A stretch of 64,000 bases of DNA, taken from Gammaproteobacteria bacterium (GTDB taxonomy: Bacteria; Pseudomonadota; Gammaproteobacteria; SZUA-229). Under the pieces are notes generated by a model, which worked only from the letters and a program-made list of their open reading frames with translations, had not been told where the DNA came from and made no database searches. Position numbers and translations under genes: made by a program. Shown in pieces: positions 32,185-41,127 of the stretch; position 1 is the stretch's first letter; the number at the start of each line of letters is the position of its first letter. The stretch lies in assembly GCA_029881795.1 (NCBI GenBank), contig JAOULX010000001.1, forward strand, positions 186,001-250,000. Reading direction: 5' to 3'.

Positions 32185-34581
32185 GTGCGGATACGTTTAA
32201 CGCTTTTAATTCCGGCGCTGCTGTTACTGTCGGTACTGGTCAGTAGTTCACTGATTTTTTACTGGCAGCTGGATTCTGCAACAGAGACAATTCGTCGTGA
32301 TGCGCGTCATCAGCTGAATCTGGATATCACACGCCTGCAAAATATTCTCTACTACCGATTAATAGAAGATGATATCACATCTGCTCGTATGAGTCTTTCG
32401 GTGACAGCAATGGACAGGTCAATCAAAACACTGATTTTAATCAATGGAGGCGGGAAAGTTTTACTTGCTAACCGCTACAGCTGGCAAGGTAAAAGTAGTT
32501 CACAGATCAGGCGGTTTGATGAAAATATTGCAGCCAAAGTCAAAATTAATAATAAACCGTTTGTTTTTTATCCAGAGGATAACCGGCAGCTACTGAGTGG
32601 TTATTATCCGGTTATTCTCAAACTTGAAAATCAGTCGGGCCACTCTATTAAAAAACTCGGTGTTTTATTTGCTGAGTTCAGTATTGATCATCAGTTATCG
32701 CAAGCCAGTCAGCGTGCAGTGAATTTATCACTGAGCTTCTTTTTGTTAATGGGGCTGGCCACATTTGCGGTTGCTGTGATGCTGCATATTCTTGTCAGTA
32801 AGCGACTGGCCATTCTGACGCGTGCATCGAAGTCACTAGCTGATGGTGATTTCGATACCCAGGTAAAACTATCAGGCCAGGATGAGCTGGGTGTGCTGGC
32901 AAAATCATTTAATGAGATGGCCCGTCAGATTAAAAAGAATATCAAATTTCTGGAAAGTGCTGAACATCAGTTACAAACAATGAATGAGACTCTTGAGCAT
33001 CAGGTTGAAAGCCGTACCGCATTACTCAGTGAGGCGCAGAGAATAGCACAGCTGGGTAACTGGGTGTGGTATGTAAAAGAAAACACCGGCTTCTGGTCAG
33101 ATGAAATATACAGAATTCTGGGTCTTGAAAAAAAGCATACGCAACCGAGTTTTCAAAATCTGATTAACAGCATTGATCCGGATGATCTGGAGCAGTTTGA
33201 GACTTCCCGACTGGCGGCCTTGCAGGGAACCAGTAAGCAGGTGGTTCAGTTTCGTATAGTCACAAAAGATGGCGTTAAGCGTTGGGTAAACTCAGAAATA
33301 GTGGTTTTGTTTGATGAAGATAAAAATCCCGAAGTCTATAAAGGAGTGATTCAGGATATACACAGCAGCAAACTTGAAAAGCAGCAGCATGATATTCTTG
33401 AAAAACAACTGCAGCAATCACAGAAGATGGAATCATTGGGGCATCTTACCGGTGGTATTGCACACGATTTTAATAATATGCTGGCAGCTATTATCGGTTT
33501 TACTGATCTGGCAACAAAGCTGGAGGTAGATGATAAATCAGGCAAGCTGGTTACTTATCTGGATGTCATCATGAAAAGCAGTGAGCGTGCTAAAAATCTG
33601 GTGTCGCAAATGCTCACCTTCAGTCGCAGTCATGAAAATATAGACAAGAAAGAAAAAATCAATATCAAGGAACTGGTTGATGAAACCTTAACGCTATTGA
33701 AACCCATACTGCCGAGCTCAATCAGTCTCAATGTAGAGACCGTTTCTGATGATGTTATTGTAATTGCAAATAATGTCATGCTCGGTCAGGTATTGATGAA
33801 TTTGTGTGTGAACGCGCGTGACGCCATGCAAAACTCACAGGGTGAAATTAAGATAACAATCAGCCGTGAAAAAATCAGAGATGTTGAATGCGCCTCATGT
33901 CATCATTATATTAACGGTGACTACGTGCAGATAACTATCAGTGATAACGGCGTCGGTATATCAGCAAAAATACTGGCTCATATTTTTGAGCCTTTCTTTA
34001 CCACCAAGGGTGTTGGTGAAGGCACAGGGATGGGGCTTTCTATGGTGCATGGGATTATGCATAAACACAACGGCCATCTGCGGGTGTTTTCTAAAGCAGG
34101 GCAAGGAAGTAGCTTTCATTTATTGTTTCCAGTGACAGATACTGCTCTGTTGTCTGATGCGGCTCTTAAGTCAGAGAGCGATCTGGTGACGCAGGGTAGA
34201 GGTGAAAAGATTATGTTAGTTGACGATGAGGTTTCTATTACCTTGTTCATGGAAGAGTATTTGACGGACAAGGGCTATCAGGTGATTAGTTTGAATGATA
34301 GCCAGTTGGCGTTGGATTATTTAAAAGAACATATGGCAGATATCGATCTGATGATCACAGATTATACGATGCCGGGGATGACCGGAATGCAGCTGGCGCT
34401 TGAAGCTCTTGATCAGGACCCGTCACTGCCGGTTATTATGTCTACCGGTTATAGCGATTATGTGAACGAAGCAGAAGCACTGAAAAATAATTTAAAAGGT
34501 TTTCTTAGTAAACCGGTCGATATGGGTCGGCTTTTGCTTTATATCAAACAGTATGCAAGAAAGCCAAGAAGCAGTATTTAA
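32185..34581 (+). CDS. Hybrid sensor histidine kinase (HAMP-PAS-HisKA-HATPase-REC)
   Basis: 798 residues, GTG start immediately after the binding-protein stop. First membrane helix at about 5-27, periplasmic part to about 175, second helix (SFFLLMGLATFAVAVMLHIL). HAMP (DGDFDTQVKLSGQDELGVLA), short coil, PAS domain from about 285, then the H-box LTGGIAHDFNNMLAAIIGFT, the ATP-binding part (ISDNGVGIS, GTGMGLSMVHGI) and a C-terminal receiver with phospho-aspartate in LMITDYTMPGMTG. No DNA-binding output is encoded next to it. Confidence 0.92.
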   Translation: MRIRLTLLIPALLLLSVLVSSSLIFYWQLDSATETIRRDARHQLNLDITRLQNILYYRLIEDDITSARMSLSVTAMDRSIKTLILINGGGKVLLANRYSWQGKSSSQIRRFDENIAAKVKINNKPFVFYPEDNRQLLSGYYPVILKLENQSGHSIKKLGVLFAEFSIDHQLSQASQRAVNLSLSFFLLMGLATFAVAVMLHILVSKRLAILTRASKSLADGDFDTQVKLSGQDELGVLAKSFNEMARQIKKNIKFLESAEHQLQTMNETLEHQVESRTALLSEAQRIAQLGNWVWYVKENTGFWSDEIYRILGLEKKHTQPSFQNLINSIDPDDLEQFETSRLAALQGTSKQVVQFRIVTKDGVKRWVNSEIVVLFDEDKNPEVYKGVIQDIHSSKLEKQQHDILEKQLQQSQKMESLGHLTGGIAHDFNNMLAAIIGFTDLATKLEVDDKSGKLVTYLDVIMKSSERAKNLVSQMLTFSRSHENIDKKEKINIKELVDETLTLLKPILPSSISLNVETVSDDVIVIANNVMLGQVLMNLCVNARDAMQNSQGEIKITISREKIRDVECASCHHYINGDYVQITISDNGVGISAKILAHIFEPFFTTKGVGEGTGMGLSMVHGIMHKHNGHLRVFSKAGQGSSFHLLFPVTDTALLSDAALKSESDLVTQGRGEKIMLVDDEVSITLFMEEYLTDKGYQVISLNDSQLALDYLKEHMADIDLMITDYTMPGMTGMQLALEALDQDPSLPVIMSTGYSDYVNEAEALKNNLKGFLSKPVDMGRLLLYIKQYARKPRSSI

Positions 34582-34642
34582 TGCGTTAAAGTGATCTATA
34601 GTAGTAATATGTTTTTGGAGATGTCGGACGAGTTGAAAGAAA

Positions 34643-35026
34643 ATGCCTGTCAAGTATCAAATATTCCCCGAAAAAAAACTGGTTATAGTGTCTTATTCTG
34701 CTGAGCTTACCCTGCAGGAAATTCTGGCTGCGCGCAAAAAAGGCGCAGCTGATCCGGATTTTGACCCTGCCTATAATGTGATTGATGATATCAGTGCTGT
34801 TAAATCAAGTACGATTAGCTTTGATGATATAGCAGGCATAAGTGGCAGTAGTGTGGCTAATAAAGGGGTGAAGCGTGCACTTTTTGTGGCAACGGATTTA
34901 CAAAAAGGCATGGCGCATATGTATAAGGTTTTAAGTGAAGCGTCGGGCCACGACTTCAGGATATTTACAGATTATGATCAGGCCTGTGAATGGGTAAAAC
35001 AGGCGGCTACCGATGAGAAAGGTTGA
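34643..35026 (+). CDS. Hypothetical STAS-like protein, 127 residues
   Basis: Starts MPVKYQIFPEKKLVIVSYSA. Alternating beta/alpha pattern (VIDDISAVKSSTISFDDIAG; VKRALFVATDLQKGMAHMYK) resembling SpoIIAA/STAS-type proteins found beside signalling genes. No cysteine or membrane segment. It lies 61 bp after the hybrid kinase on the same strand and may be its accessory. Assignment is weak. Confidence 0.65.
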   Translation: MPVKYQIFPEKKLVIVSYSAELTLQEILAARKKGAADPDFDPAYNVIDDISAVKSSTISFDDIAGISGSSVANKGVKRALFVATDLQKGMAHMYKVLSEASGHDFRIFTDYDQACEWVKQAATDEKG

Positions 35027-35036
35027 CAGGATTTTC

Positions 35037-35471
35037 TTATAAACACTTTACCATTTTGAAGTGCTTTATCTGCTCATACAGGGTATGAGCCGGTGCTGTT
35101 AAAACATATTGCTGATTCTGATAAAAGCTGACGGCCTCTTCTCTGGCATTTAATTCAATGCGGTAAATTTTTTTTCTGAGGGCGGCCTGTTCAAGCGAGT
35201 GCAAAATTTTATGGCCGATGCCGCAGCGCCTGAAATCAGCTTCCACTGCCATATAACGAATCTGAGCGCAGTTGTTTTCAGTAACATGAATACGCCCGGC
35301 AGCAATAAGCCGGTTATCAATCACGGCTATACGGTGAATACTGGTCTGTTCGAGTTGATCTTTTTCACTGCCACGCGGTTGCCCCCAGGGTTGGCGTAAA
35401 ATCCGCCAGCGAAGATCAAAATAGTTATCCCATTCTTGCTGATTAGCGGGTGATCTGATGTCAGGAGTCAT
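35037..35471 (-). CDS. GNAT-family N-acetyltransferase
   Basis: 144 residues with a GNAT core: EVEADFRRCGIGHKILHSLE-type acetyl-CoA loop (MAVEADFRRCGIGHKILHSL) and the C-terminal ELNAREEAVSFYQNQQYVL. ElaA-like or general small-molecule acetyltransferase; substrate unknown. It converges with the STAS-like gene, 10 bp between stops. Confidence 0.85.
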   Translation of the reverse strand: MTPDIRSPANQQEWDNYFDLRWRILRQPWGQPRGSEKDQLEQTSIHRIAVIDNRLIAAGRIHVTENNCAQIRYMAVEADFRRCGIGHKILHSLEQAALRKKIYRIELNAREEAVSFYQNQQYVLTAPAHTLYEQIKHFKMVKCL

Positions 35472-35555
35472 CTTTATTCATTATTGTTGTTAGCAGACTT
35501 GTGTTGGCTGAGTCAGCGCAGTGTTTAAACATCACGCCGTCACAGTAGCGACAGA

Positions 35556-37175
35556 TTACGATTTAATCAATGTTATTTTTTGAGATCGGCGAAGTAACGG
35601 AATAGCTAAGATCAATAACAGGCCATAGATGTTGATTGCTGACGTCAGTGGGTTGTTGTTGGCAGAGCTGGCAAGAGCAATGTTATCAATCCAGCCACGG
35701 TCCTGACCTGAGGATATCGAGTAATCTTTAGTATAGTGCCAGTGAATAGTATGCTCACCAGCTGATAATGACAGTGTGTACTGGCTCCAGTCAGTTATGC
35801 CGCTAATGCGATTGATGAGCTGGCCGTCAAGCCAGAGTTCAAGATAATCATAGCTATCTTCAGACGAGACTTTCCAGTCAAAAGTAATGATGTCGTTCAC
35901 TGTCAGATTGAGATGAGCAACCAAAGCGGAAGATTGATTATTATTCAGTAGCGGGCTGATTAAGGCCGTGCTGCCTTCTGTACTGGTAACAGACTGTGCT
36001 GACCAGTTGGCATTACCAGCGCTACCCCAGACAAGACCGGGTGAGCCCACATCGGTATCGAAGTCACTGGCATCGATAGCACCGCCAGCAAGCTGTGTGT
36101 TGAAAACAGGAAAACTGATAGCGTCAGTATTGATCTCAATCGATGCCGAGTATTTTGCGGCGACTAGCGGCAAAAAGCTGACGTCAATATCACAGCTGTT
36201 ACCGGCTGCTAGGGATGTTTGCGTGCAGTTTTCAGCAACGATTGTGAAGGCGTCGGTGGCTGAGATGAGTGTTATATTGCTGATGTTGTAGTCTGTTGTG
36301 TCGTTATTAACGACTGAGACAGAACGCGTAATACGCTGGCCGGCCACTGCATAGGAAAAATCAATCGCTTCGGTTGCAGCCAGCCCGGGCAAGACCCCGT
36401 ATATCCAGCTGGTAAATTTAGAGACGCGGGTATAAACGCTGTAATAATCAGCGATTGCACAGCCATTGGTACTGCCCCAGCTGACAATGCCGATTTGATA
36501 CCAGCTGCCGGCCTGCTGGACGACTAATGGTCCGCCGCTATCACCCACGCAGGCACCGCTGCCGCCGGCGGCATAACCGGCACATAACATATTGTCGCTG
36601 ACGATGCCGTGGTAATTAATATTGCAGGTTTGATTGCTGACCAGGGGATTAATAGCTGCCTGCAATGTATCCGGGAAATTGTATAAAAGACTGCTGGTGT
36701 CGCCAAAGCCGATCACGGTGGTTAGCTGCCCTGCACTGAAAGCGGACATCTGTTGCGGACTGACTAGCTGCACAGGTGTAATGTGAGTTATTGGCGAGCT
36801 TAATTTGATCAGTGCAATATCATAATCGAGATTCGGAGCATGGTAATCAGGGTGTACATGTATCGACTCAACCGCAGAGTGAGTCCCCGGACTGCTGACC
36901 AGATTATAGGCCCCGGCATAAACCACAAAGTCGGTGATAGCGGGGCTGCTCACACAATGGGCTGCTGTCATAACCCAGCTCGGGCTGATCAGGCTGCCAC
37001 CACAGAACTGACCGCTGACCGGGGTGCTGCCGGTGACGACCAGTGCCACCATCCAGGGCCAGTCTCCGGCCTGCGCATCAGTGCCGCCGACAACACGGGG
37101 ACTGGTTTGGGTGTCGGCCTGAGCCAGATGGATGCTGCAAATAAAAACAAAACACAGTCCTTTGAGGTATGGCAT
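35556..37175 (-). CDS. Secreted trypsin-like serine protease with C-terminal anchor
   Basis: 539 residues. Signal peptide, then an S1 domain: activation site RVVGGTDAQAGDWPW, catalytic histidine in TAAHC, aspartate in DYDIALIKL, serine in GDSGGPLV. After about residue 265 there is an Ig-like (choice-of-anchor type) domain, then a jelly-roll-like segment (WLDGQLINRISGITDW; HYTKDYSISSGQDRGWIDNI). The end is a single helix (YGLLLILAIPLL) followed by RR and a basic tail, like C-terminal sorting tags but without Gly-Gly or PEP. Likely exported and surface-held or released. Confidence 0.9.
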   Translation of the reverse strand: MPYLKGLCFVFICSIHLAQADTQTSPRVVGGTDAQAGDWPWMVALVVTGSTPVSGQFCGGSLISPSWVMTAAHCVSSPAITDFVVYAGAYNLVSSPGTHSAVESIHVHPDYHAPNLDYDIALIKLSSPITHITPVQLVSPQQMSAFSAGQLTTVIGFGDTSSLLYNFPDTLQAAINPLVSNQTCNINYHGIVSDNMLCAGYAAGGSGACVGDSGGPLVVQQAGSWYQIGIVSWGSTNGCAIADYYSVYTRVSKFTSWIYGVLPGLAATEAIDFSYAVAGQRITRSVSVVNNDTTDYNISNITLISATDAFTIVAENCTQTSLAAGNSCDIDVSFLPLVAAKYSASIEINTDAISFPVFNTQLAGGAIDASDFDTDVGSPGLVWGSAGNANWSAQSVTSTEGSTALISPLLNNNQSSALVAHLNLTVNDIITFDWKVSSEDSYDYLELWLDGQLINRISGITDWSQYTLSLSAGEHTIHWHYTKDYSISSGQDRGWIDNIALASSANNNPLTSAINIYGLLLILAIPLLRRSQKITLIKS

Positions 37176-37300
37176 TTTTTCTCCCTGAAAAATTGTTAAT
37201 ACGCTACTGATTGTACGCCTGAAAAGCCCTCAGGCTGTGAAGATGGTCACAGATTGTCGATATCTGCGGCATGGGCGCCGGCCTGATCTGAGTGACAAAA

Positions 37301-37906
37301 TCAGGCAAAAACAACCCAAGTGGTGGCGATGTATTTAACGCCTTTTTCTAGGGTTGCTCCGCGATGTTCATGTGTCCAGAAAGGCGGGAATAACACCAGC
37401 TTTCCCTGTTCCGGTTTCACTTTTACGTCCTGAAATAAAAACTCAGTTTCTCCGCCCGGGCCTTCAACGTCGTTCAGATACCAGACCGCAACCAGTTGGC
37501 GTTGTGCAAAATCATGACTGCCGCCGTCAATATGCCAGTGATAATGTTCGCCAGGATTGGTGCGCTGAATAGCGTAGCCATTATCTTTGAACGGGCCTTT
37601 AAAGTAGCTATAGGTTTCGCGAAATTCCTGAATTGCTTTACCGAGTGACTGGAACAGTAATTTGTCGATGTCTTTCCAGTGCTCTTTATTGCTGACCACC
37701 AGATCGGTTGATTTCTTGATGCTGGTTTCCTGACTGAAAGTCTGACCTACTCGGCCCGGGTATTGTTCATCTTCATGGGCTTCAAAACGCCGGATCATTT
37801 CTTTGCAAACATCAGCTGGCAGTGCTTTGTCTTTGGTAAAAATAAAAGAGCCAGGTTTGACTTCCTTAATACTGACCAGAGGTGTTTGCAATGATGTTGA
37901 TTCCAT
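37301..37906 (-). CDS. 2OG-Fe(II) oxygenase (prolyl 4-hydroxylase-like)
   Basis: 201 residues. Iron ligands H-x-D in EHYHWHIDGGSH and a distal histidine in PPFWTHEHRG, with GVKYIATTWVVF closing the barrel. Similar in fold to P4Hc-domain proteins; target unknown. A single leftward gene, 43 bp downstream of the Sfum_1244-type gene. This is the third Fe(II)/2OG enzyme in the window, and the three differ in family. Confidence 0.85.
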   Translation of the reverse strand: MESTSLQTPLVSIKEVKPGSFIFTKDKALPADVCKEMIRRFEAHEDEQYPGRVGQTFSQETSIKKSTDLVVSNKEHWKDIDKLLFQSLGKAIQEFRETYSYFKGPFKDNGYAIQRTNPGEHYHWHIDGGSHDFAQRQLVAVWYLNDVEGPGGETEFLFQDVKVKPEQGKLVLFPPFWTHEHRGATLEKGVKYIATTWVVFA

Positions 37907-37949
37907 AATACCGATAACCTTGCTGAGAATAGCCGCTATTTTACAATAG

Positions 37950-39002
37950 TTAAGCAGGTGCTCCCAGTTTGTTTTCTGTTACCAGTGCTTCGATCGACTG
38001 CTGGCAGTTTGCATTATCCTGTTCATATAGCTTGAGAATATGCCGCGCAATATCAAACCAGTGTTCGGCTGACTGATTAACGGCAGCGCGTAATTTGTTG
38101 TAATCGCCATCATTGTCCCAGCTTTGATAGGCTTTTAGCAGGCCCGGAGACAGCTCTTTGCGCATGTGGCTGAAATTAGCAAAATAAAAATGCAGCGATG
38201 CCTGATCCTGGTTATCAAGTAAAGCCGGCAGGGTGGATGTCGTATCGGCTAGCAAGTCTTTAATGGCGCGTGCCATGATTTCGGCATGCGAGCGCGGCAG
38301 ATCCATAATCATTTGGCGCCAGTTATGAAGTTCTTGAGCAGTGTTTATCTCGCCTATTTCATGCAGAATGACATTGTTGAGTTCTTTATTGGTCATCTCG
38401 TCGAGCGCGCTGTCAGGTTCGCTGGCAAACTCATAAAAATTCATGGCCTTGAACATGGCATTTTTATTCTGATGCCAGCCCCATTCAATGGTTTTTTCCC
38501 AGATCATCCGGCGCAGTGATTCGCGGCGAATAAAAATATTATTTTGTTGTGACATGGCAACCGGAGCGGTCAGGTCACGGGCGTGCTCATGGCCTGATAT
38601 GTAGATATTGAAATCATTTTGTATAATTTTTTCCTGTAAGTCAGCCATAAAAAAAACAGGTTTGGCGTTTGGGCCGTAGCCTGCACTGTATATATAGCCC
38701 TGATTTAACAGGCTGTTATTGATTTTGCCGGCTTCAAAACTTGAGTAAGTATGCTCGCCGACAGACAGCGGCAGAAAGTCCTCAGGCTCCAGTTCATCCC
38801 ACAGTGCTTCACGTGCTGTGAGCCAGTTGCCTATGTCGTTAGAATCGAGTTCATCATCGTAGCCTAGAGACTTTTCCCAGCGATAAAACTCGCGCATTTT
38901 AAGTAAATAAATACACAGGGTATAGTCACCGGCATGGCGGGCATCTGAAATATGGCAGTTAGTTTGTATTTTTTCGATTAAAGATCGGATCTGCTTATTC
39001 AT
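37950..39002 (-). CDS. Sfum_1244-family conserved protein
   Basis: 350 residues. It begins with IEKIQTNCHISDARHAGDYT, then LCIYLLKMREFYRWEKSLGY, a pattern I associate with the protein family named after Sfum_1244, seen in sulfur oxidisers and sulfate reducers. An LNNVILHEIGE stretch with a histidine-glutamate pair and several conserved histidines could bind metal (HEHARD). No signal peptide. Biochemical function unknown. It may share an operon with the downstream oxygenase gene and is divergent from the next gene. Confidence 0.7.
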   Translation of the reverse strand: MNKQIRSLIEKIQTNCHISDARHAGDYTLCIYLLKMREFYRWEKSLGYDDELDSNDIGNWLTAREALWDELEPEDFLPLSVGEHTYSSFEAGKINNSLLNQGYIYSAGYGPNAKPVFFMADLQEKIIQNDFNIYISGHEHARDLTAPVAMSQQNNIFIRRESLRRMIWEKTIEWGWHQNKNAMFKAMNFYEFASEPDSALDEMTNKELNNVILHEIGEINTAQELHNWRQMIMDLPRSHAEIMARAIKDLLADTTSTLPALLDNQDQASLHFYFANFSHMRKELSPGLLKAYQSWDNDGDYNKLRAAVNQSAEHWFDIARHILKLYEQDNANCQQSIEALVTENKLGAPA

Positions 39003-39116
39003 GTAATCTGTGGTAATCCATTATAATATTCACTGATTTTTTAACAGTGGCTTAGTATACAATTAGCAGTTACAGAGTATTTGATATCAAACAAATTGTA
39101 TGAAAAAGAGGTTGTT

Positions 39117-39689
39117 GTGCGTTTAAAGACAAAATGGGCCAATAAAAACAAAGAACGTACACTTGAGGAACTCGCAGGTGCGCTGGGCTTTAGCTTATGG
39201 CGTATTACGGCGAAAAACCTGCTGAATCTTGAAAATGAAGATTATCAGACAGAAACCCAGTCACAGCGCCTTAACGTCATGGCTGAATTTGCTGCTTTTT
39301 TAGTCTCGGTGGCCGACCGTGTGGTAGCAGAAAGTTTTAGCGACGAAGACCGGACCGCCTTTATTGTCGCACTGGCACTGAAGCTGGCTGACACCATGCA
39401 GGAAAATCGTGAAGACTGTGAAGGTCGTGGGCCTGATTATCGACAGCCATTTATCGATTTCCTTAATCAGCGGATGTCGGAATACGCCGAGCATGCTTTT
39501 AAAGAGATGGAGCCGGGATACGGATTTAAGCGTCATTTAGGCAATTCACTAATCGGTGTGATGGGTGAGCGCCATGAAAAGTGGCTGCCGGCACAAATTA
39601 TCGAAATCGAGGTGCCGGAAGCGATGACCACCTTAAAAAGGGCAATGAATAGTTTGCTGGGTATAGAGTTTGCGTCACTGGCTCGCTAA
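39117..39689 (+). CDS. Hypothetical protein, 190 residues
   Basis: The GTG start at 39117 has AGAGG 6 bases before it; a TTG start at 39081 would add 12 residues. It begins VRLKTKWANKNKERTLEELA and has a mostly helical composition, DCEGRGPDYRQPFIDFLNQR in the middle, and no membrane segment. Divergent from the Sfum_1244-type gene with about 115 bp between, and followed by a lipoprotein gene 17 bp downstream. Function not recognised. Confidence 0.7.
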   Translation: MRLKTKWANKNKERTLEELAGALGFSLWRITAKNLLNLENEDYQTETQSQRLNVMAEFAAFLVSVADRVVAESFSDEDRTAFIVALALKLADTMQENREDCEGRGPDYRQPFIDFLNQRMSEYAEHAFKEMEPGYGFKRHLGNSLIGVMGERHEKWLPAQIIEIEVPEAMTTLKRAMNSLLGIEFASLAR

Positions 39690-39706
39690 CAGCAACGTGA
39701 GTTGTG

Positions 39707-40081
39707 ATGAGCGTTAATCGACTGATCCCGGCGCTGTTGTTACTGCTGTTATTGCTGCAGGGCTGTGAGCGTGATTTGAATCAGCCAACAGCGCGTTTGA
39801 ATATTAATAATATGACCGACCTCAGGTTGCTGCCAGAGCGCCCGATGTCAATCTGGGCGATTTATATCAGCGCCACAAATTCTTTAACTCCGGCACTGGA
39901 TCGCAGTGTTGACCTGCTGGCCAGTAGTGCCCTAAAGCCCGGTGTCAGCCAGACGTTTGCCATAGATACCTGCGGTCAGCCGCTGAATATTCAGGTGATA
40001 TTTTCTGATGGCAGTGAGCAGCTCTTTAGCACAGCAGCGGCCGTCGACTGCGACACGGATTATACGCAGGATGTGTTGTAG
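39707..40081 (+). CDS. Small lipoprotein
   Basis: 124 residues. Lipoprotein signal with lipobox LLLQGCERD; the mature part is beta-rich with two cysteines (DTCGQPLNI and AVDCDTDY) likely forming a disulfide. ATG at 39707; a GTG directly before it is also possible. Probably outer-membrane-attached. No known family recognised. It ends before a bidirectional terminator. Confidence 0.7.
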   Translation: MSVNRLIPALLLLLLLLQGCERDLNQPTARLNINNMTDLRLLPERPMSIWAIYISATNSLTPALDRSVDLLASSALKPGVSQTFAIDTCGQPLNIQVIFSDGSEQLFSTAAAVDCDTDYTQDVL

Positions 40082-40117
40082 TCGGTAAGTGGCGGGCTTG
40101 GTCAATAAATAGCAGGC

Positions 40118-40151
40118 ACAAAAAAAGCGGGTTCAAGCCCGCTTTTTTTGT
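40118..40151. terminator. Bidirectional terminator
   Basis: Perfect stem ACAAAAAAAGCGGG / CCCGCTTTTTTTGT with loop TTCAAG. It serves the lipoprotein gene (+) and the 63-residue protein gene (-). Confidence 0.9.
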
Positions 40152-40167
40152 AACGATCTAAAAGGAA

Positions 40168-40359
40168 TTACTTCCAGTTAGAAAAATTATCCATGTTTTG
40201 TGCTGCGCCGTCTTCGTGACCTGCTTCATAAGCTTCGTTTACACGCTGCTCTTCACGAATTGGGTTACAAATGTAGCCGCCCTGCCAACCAGTGATGTAC
40301 TCTGGGTTAACACCGGCTTCTTCCATTTTTACAGTAAAATCGTAATATGCTTGATCCAT
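40168..40359 (-). CDS. Small acidic protein, dsr-linked by its promoter
   Basis: 63 residues with AGGAGAGAG before the ATG. Sequence features: YYDFTVKMEEAGVNPEYITG then WQGGYICNPIREEQRV, one cysteine, high content of Glu, Asn and Tyr, no membrane segment. I recall related small proteins from sulfur oxidisers, without known function. Its upstream region has a perfect leftward TATAAT (40489-40494) behind repeats like those of the dsr promoter. A strong ribosome site, own promoter and own terminator suggest an abundant protein. Confidence 0.75.
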   Translation of the reverse strand: MDQAYYDFTVKMEEAGVNPEYITGWQGGYICNPIREEQRVNEAYEAGHEDGAAQNMDNFSNWK

Positions 40360-40488
40360 AACTCTCTCCTAAATACAGTAAAGTTAATGCTGTTGAAATT
40401 AATTTGAGAAGAGCGGTTAACCGATTCTCTTACCCTAACCCGAGTTCTTTAATAAAAGTGCTCAGATTAGCTCTAGCAAATTCCGTCC

Positions 40489-40494
40489 ATTATA
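40489..40494 (-). promoter_or_regulatory. Promoter -10 of the 63-residue protein gene
   Basis: Perfect TATAAT read leftward with no -35 consensus at the usual distance; the dsr-like repeat at 40518-40535 lies where an activator would sit. The gap to the ATG is about 130 bp. Apart from this and the repeats, the 40360-40697 gap shows nothing clear. Confidence 0.5.
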
Positions 40495-40517
40495 CCGTCG
40501 AGATATAATGGCCAATA

Positions 40518-40544
40518 TATCCCCATAGGGAGGGTATCTACCCT
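40518..40544. promoter_or_regulatory. dsr-like operator region
   Basis: TATCCCCATAGGGA contains the TCCC-N4-GGGA core centred at 40525.5, and CCCCATAGGGAGGGT here matches the dsr proximal site in 14 of 15 bases. It is followed by a second inverted repeat, AGGGTA-TC-TACCCT (40531-40544). The core centre is 31.5 bp from the leftward -10. Confidence 0.55.
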
Positions 40545-40697
40545 AAATGCCCTCAGTTATCACAGAATACCGGCACATTTATGGGGTCGATTACCTTACG
40601 CTTTTGCTTTAGTATTGTCCATCGATATTTTAATGAACACTTATATATTCCCGTCGTGGAGAGATATATAAGCAGTCATAAGCAGACAGGTGTAAAA

Positions 40698-41123
40698 ATG
40701 AGTGATGATCTAGATATGGACTATTCCAGCGGTCTGGCGGCCTTTGAGGCTAAAAACTTTGCCCAGGCGATGATGTTTTTGTCACCTCTGGCCGAAGCCG
40801 GTAACGCCGATGCAATGCACCGTTGCGCCATCATGTATCAAAACGGGCTGGGAGTGGTACAAAGTGATGGGCGCGCCTATGAAATGATGAAAAAATCAGC
40901 TGACCTAGGGTTTTCGATAGCTCAGCATGGTCTGGGCTTTATGTACATGACCGGAGAATGTGTCGAACAGGACTATGCGAAAGCGATAGAATGGTTCGAA
41001 AAGGCGGCAGATCAGGGACTGGTGGGCTCATTAACGACACTGGCGATGATGTATGAAGAAGGCAATGGGGTGGAAAAAGACCCGGCCAAAGCCAAAGAGC
41101 TCTACAAAAAAGCAGGCTTCTAA
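40698..41123 (+). CDS. Sel1-repeat (TPR-like) protein
   Basis: 141 residues from the ATG at 40698 (MSDDLDMDYSSGLAAFEAKN), with AGG 7 bases upstream; an in-frame start at 40581 is unlikely. Three or so Sel1 repeats follow (AMHRCAIMYQNGLGVVQSDG, AQHGLGFMYMTGECVEQDYA, SLTTLAMMYEEGNGVEKDPA). No signal peptide; a cytoplasmic scaffold is likely. It stands alone before the hairpin element and the MoxR gene. Confidence 0.85.
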   Translation: MSDDLDMDYSSGLAAFEAKNFAQAMMFLSPLAEAGNADAMHRCAIMYQNGLGVVQSDGRAYEMMKKSADLGFSIAQHGLGFMYMTGECVEQDYAKAIEWFEKAADQGLVGSLTTLAMMYEEGNGVEKDPAKAKELYKKAGF

Positions 41124-41127
41124 GCGG

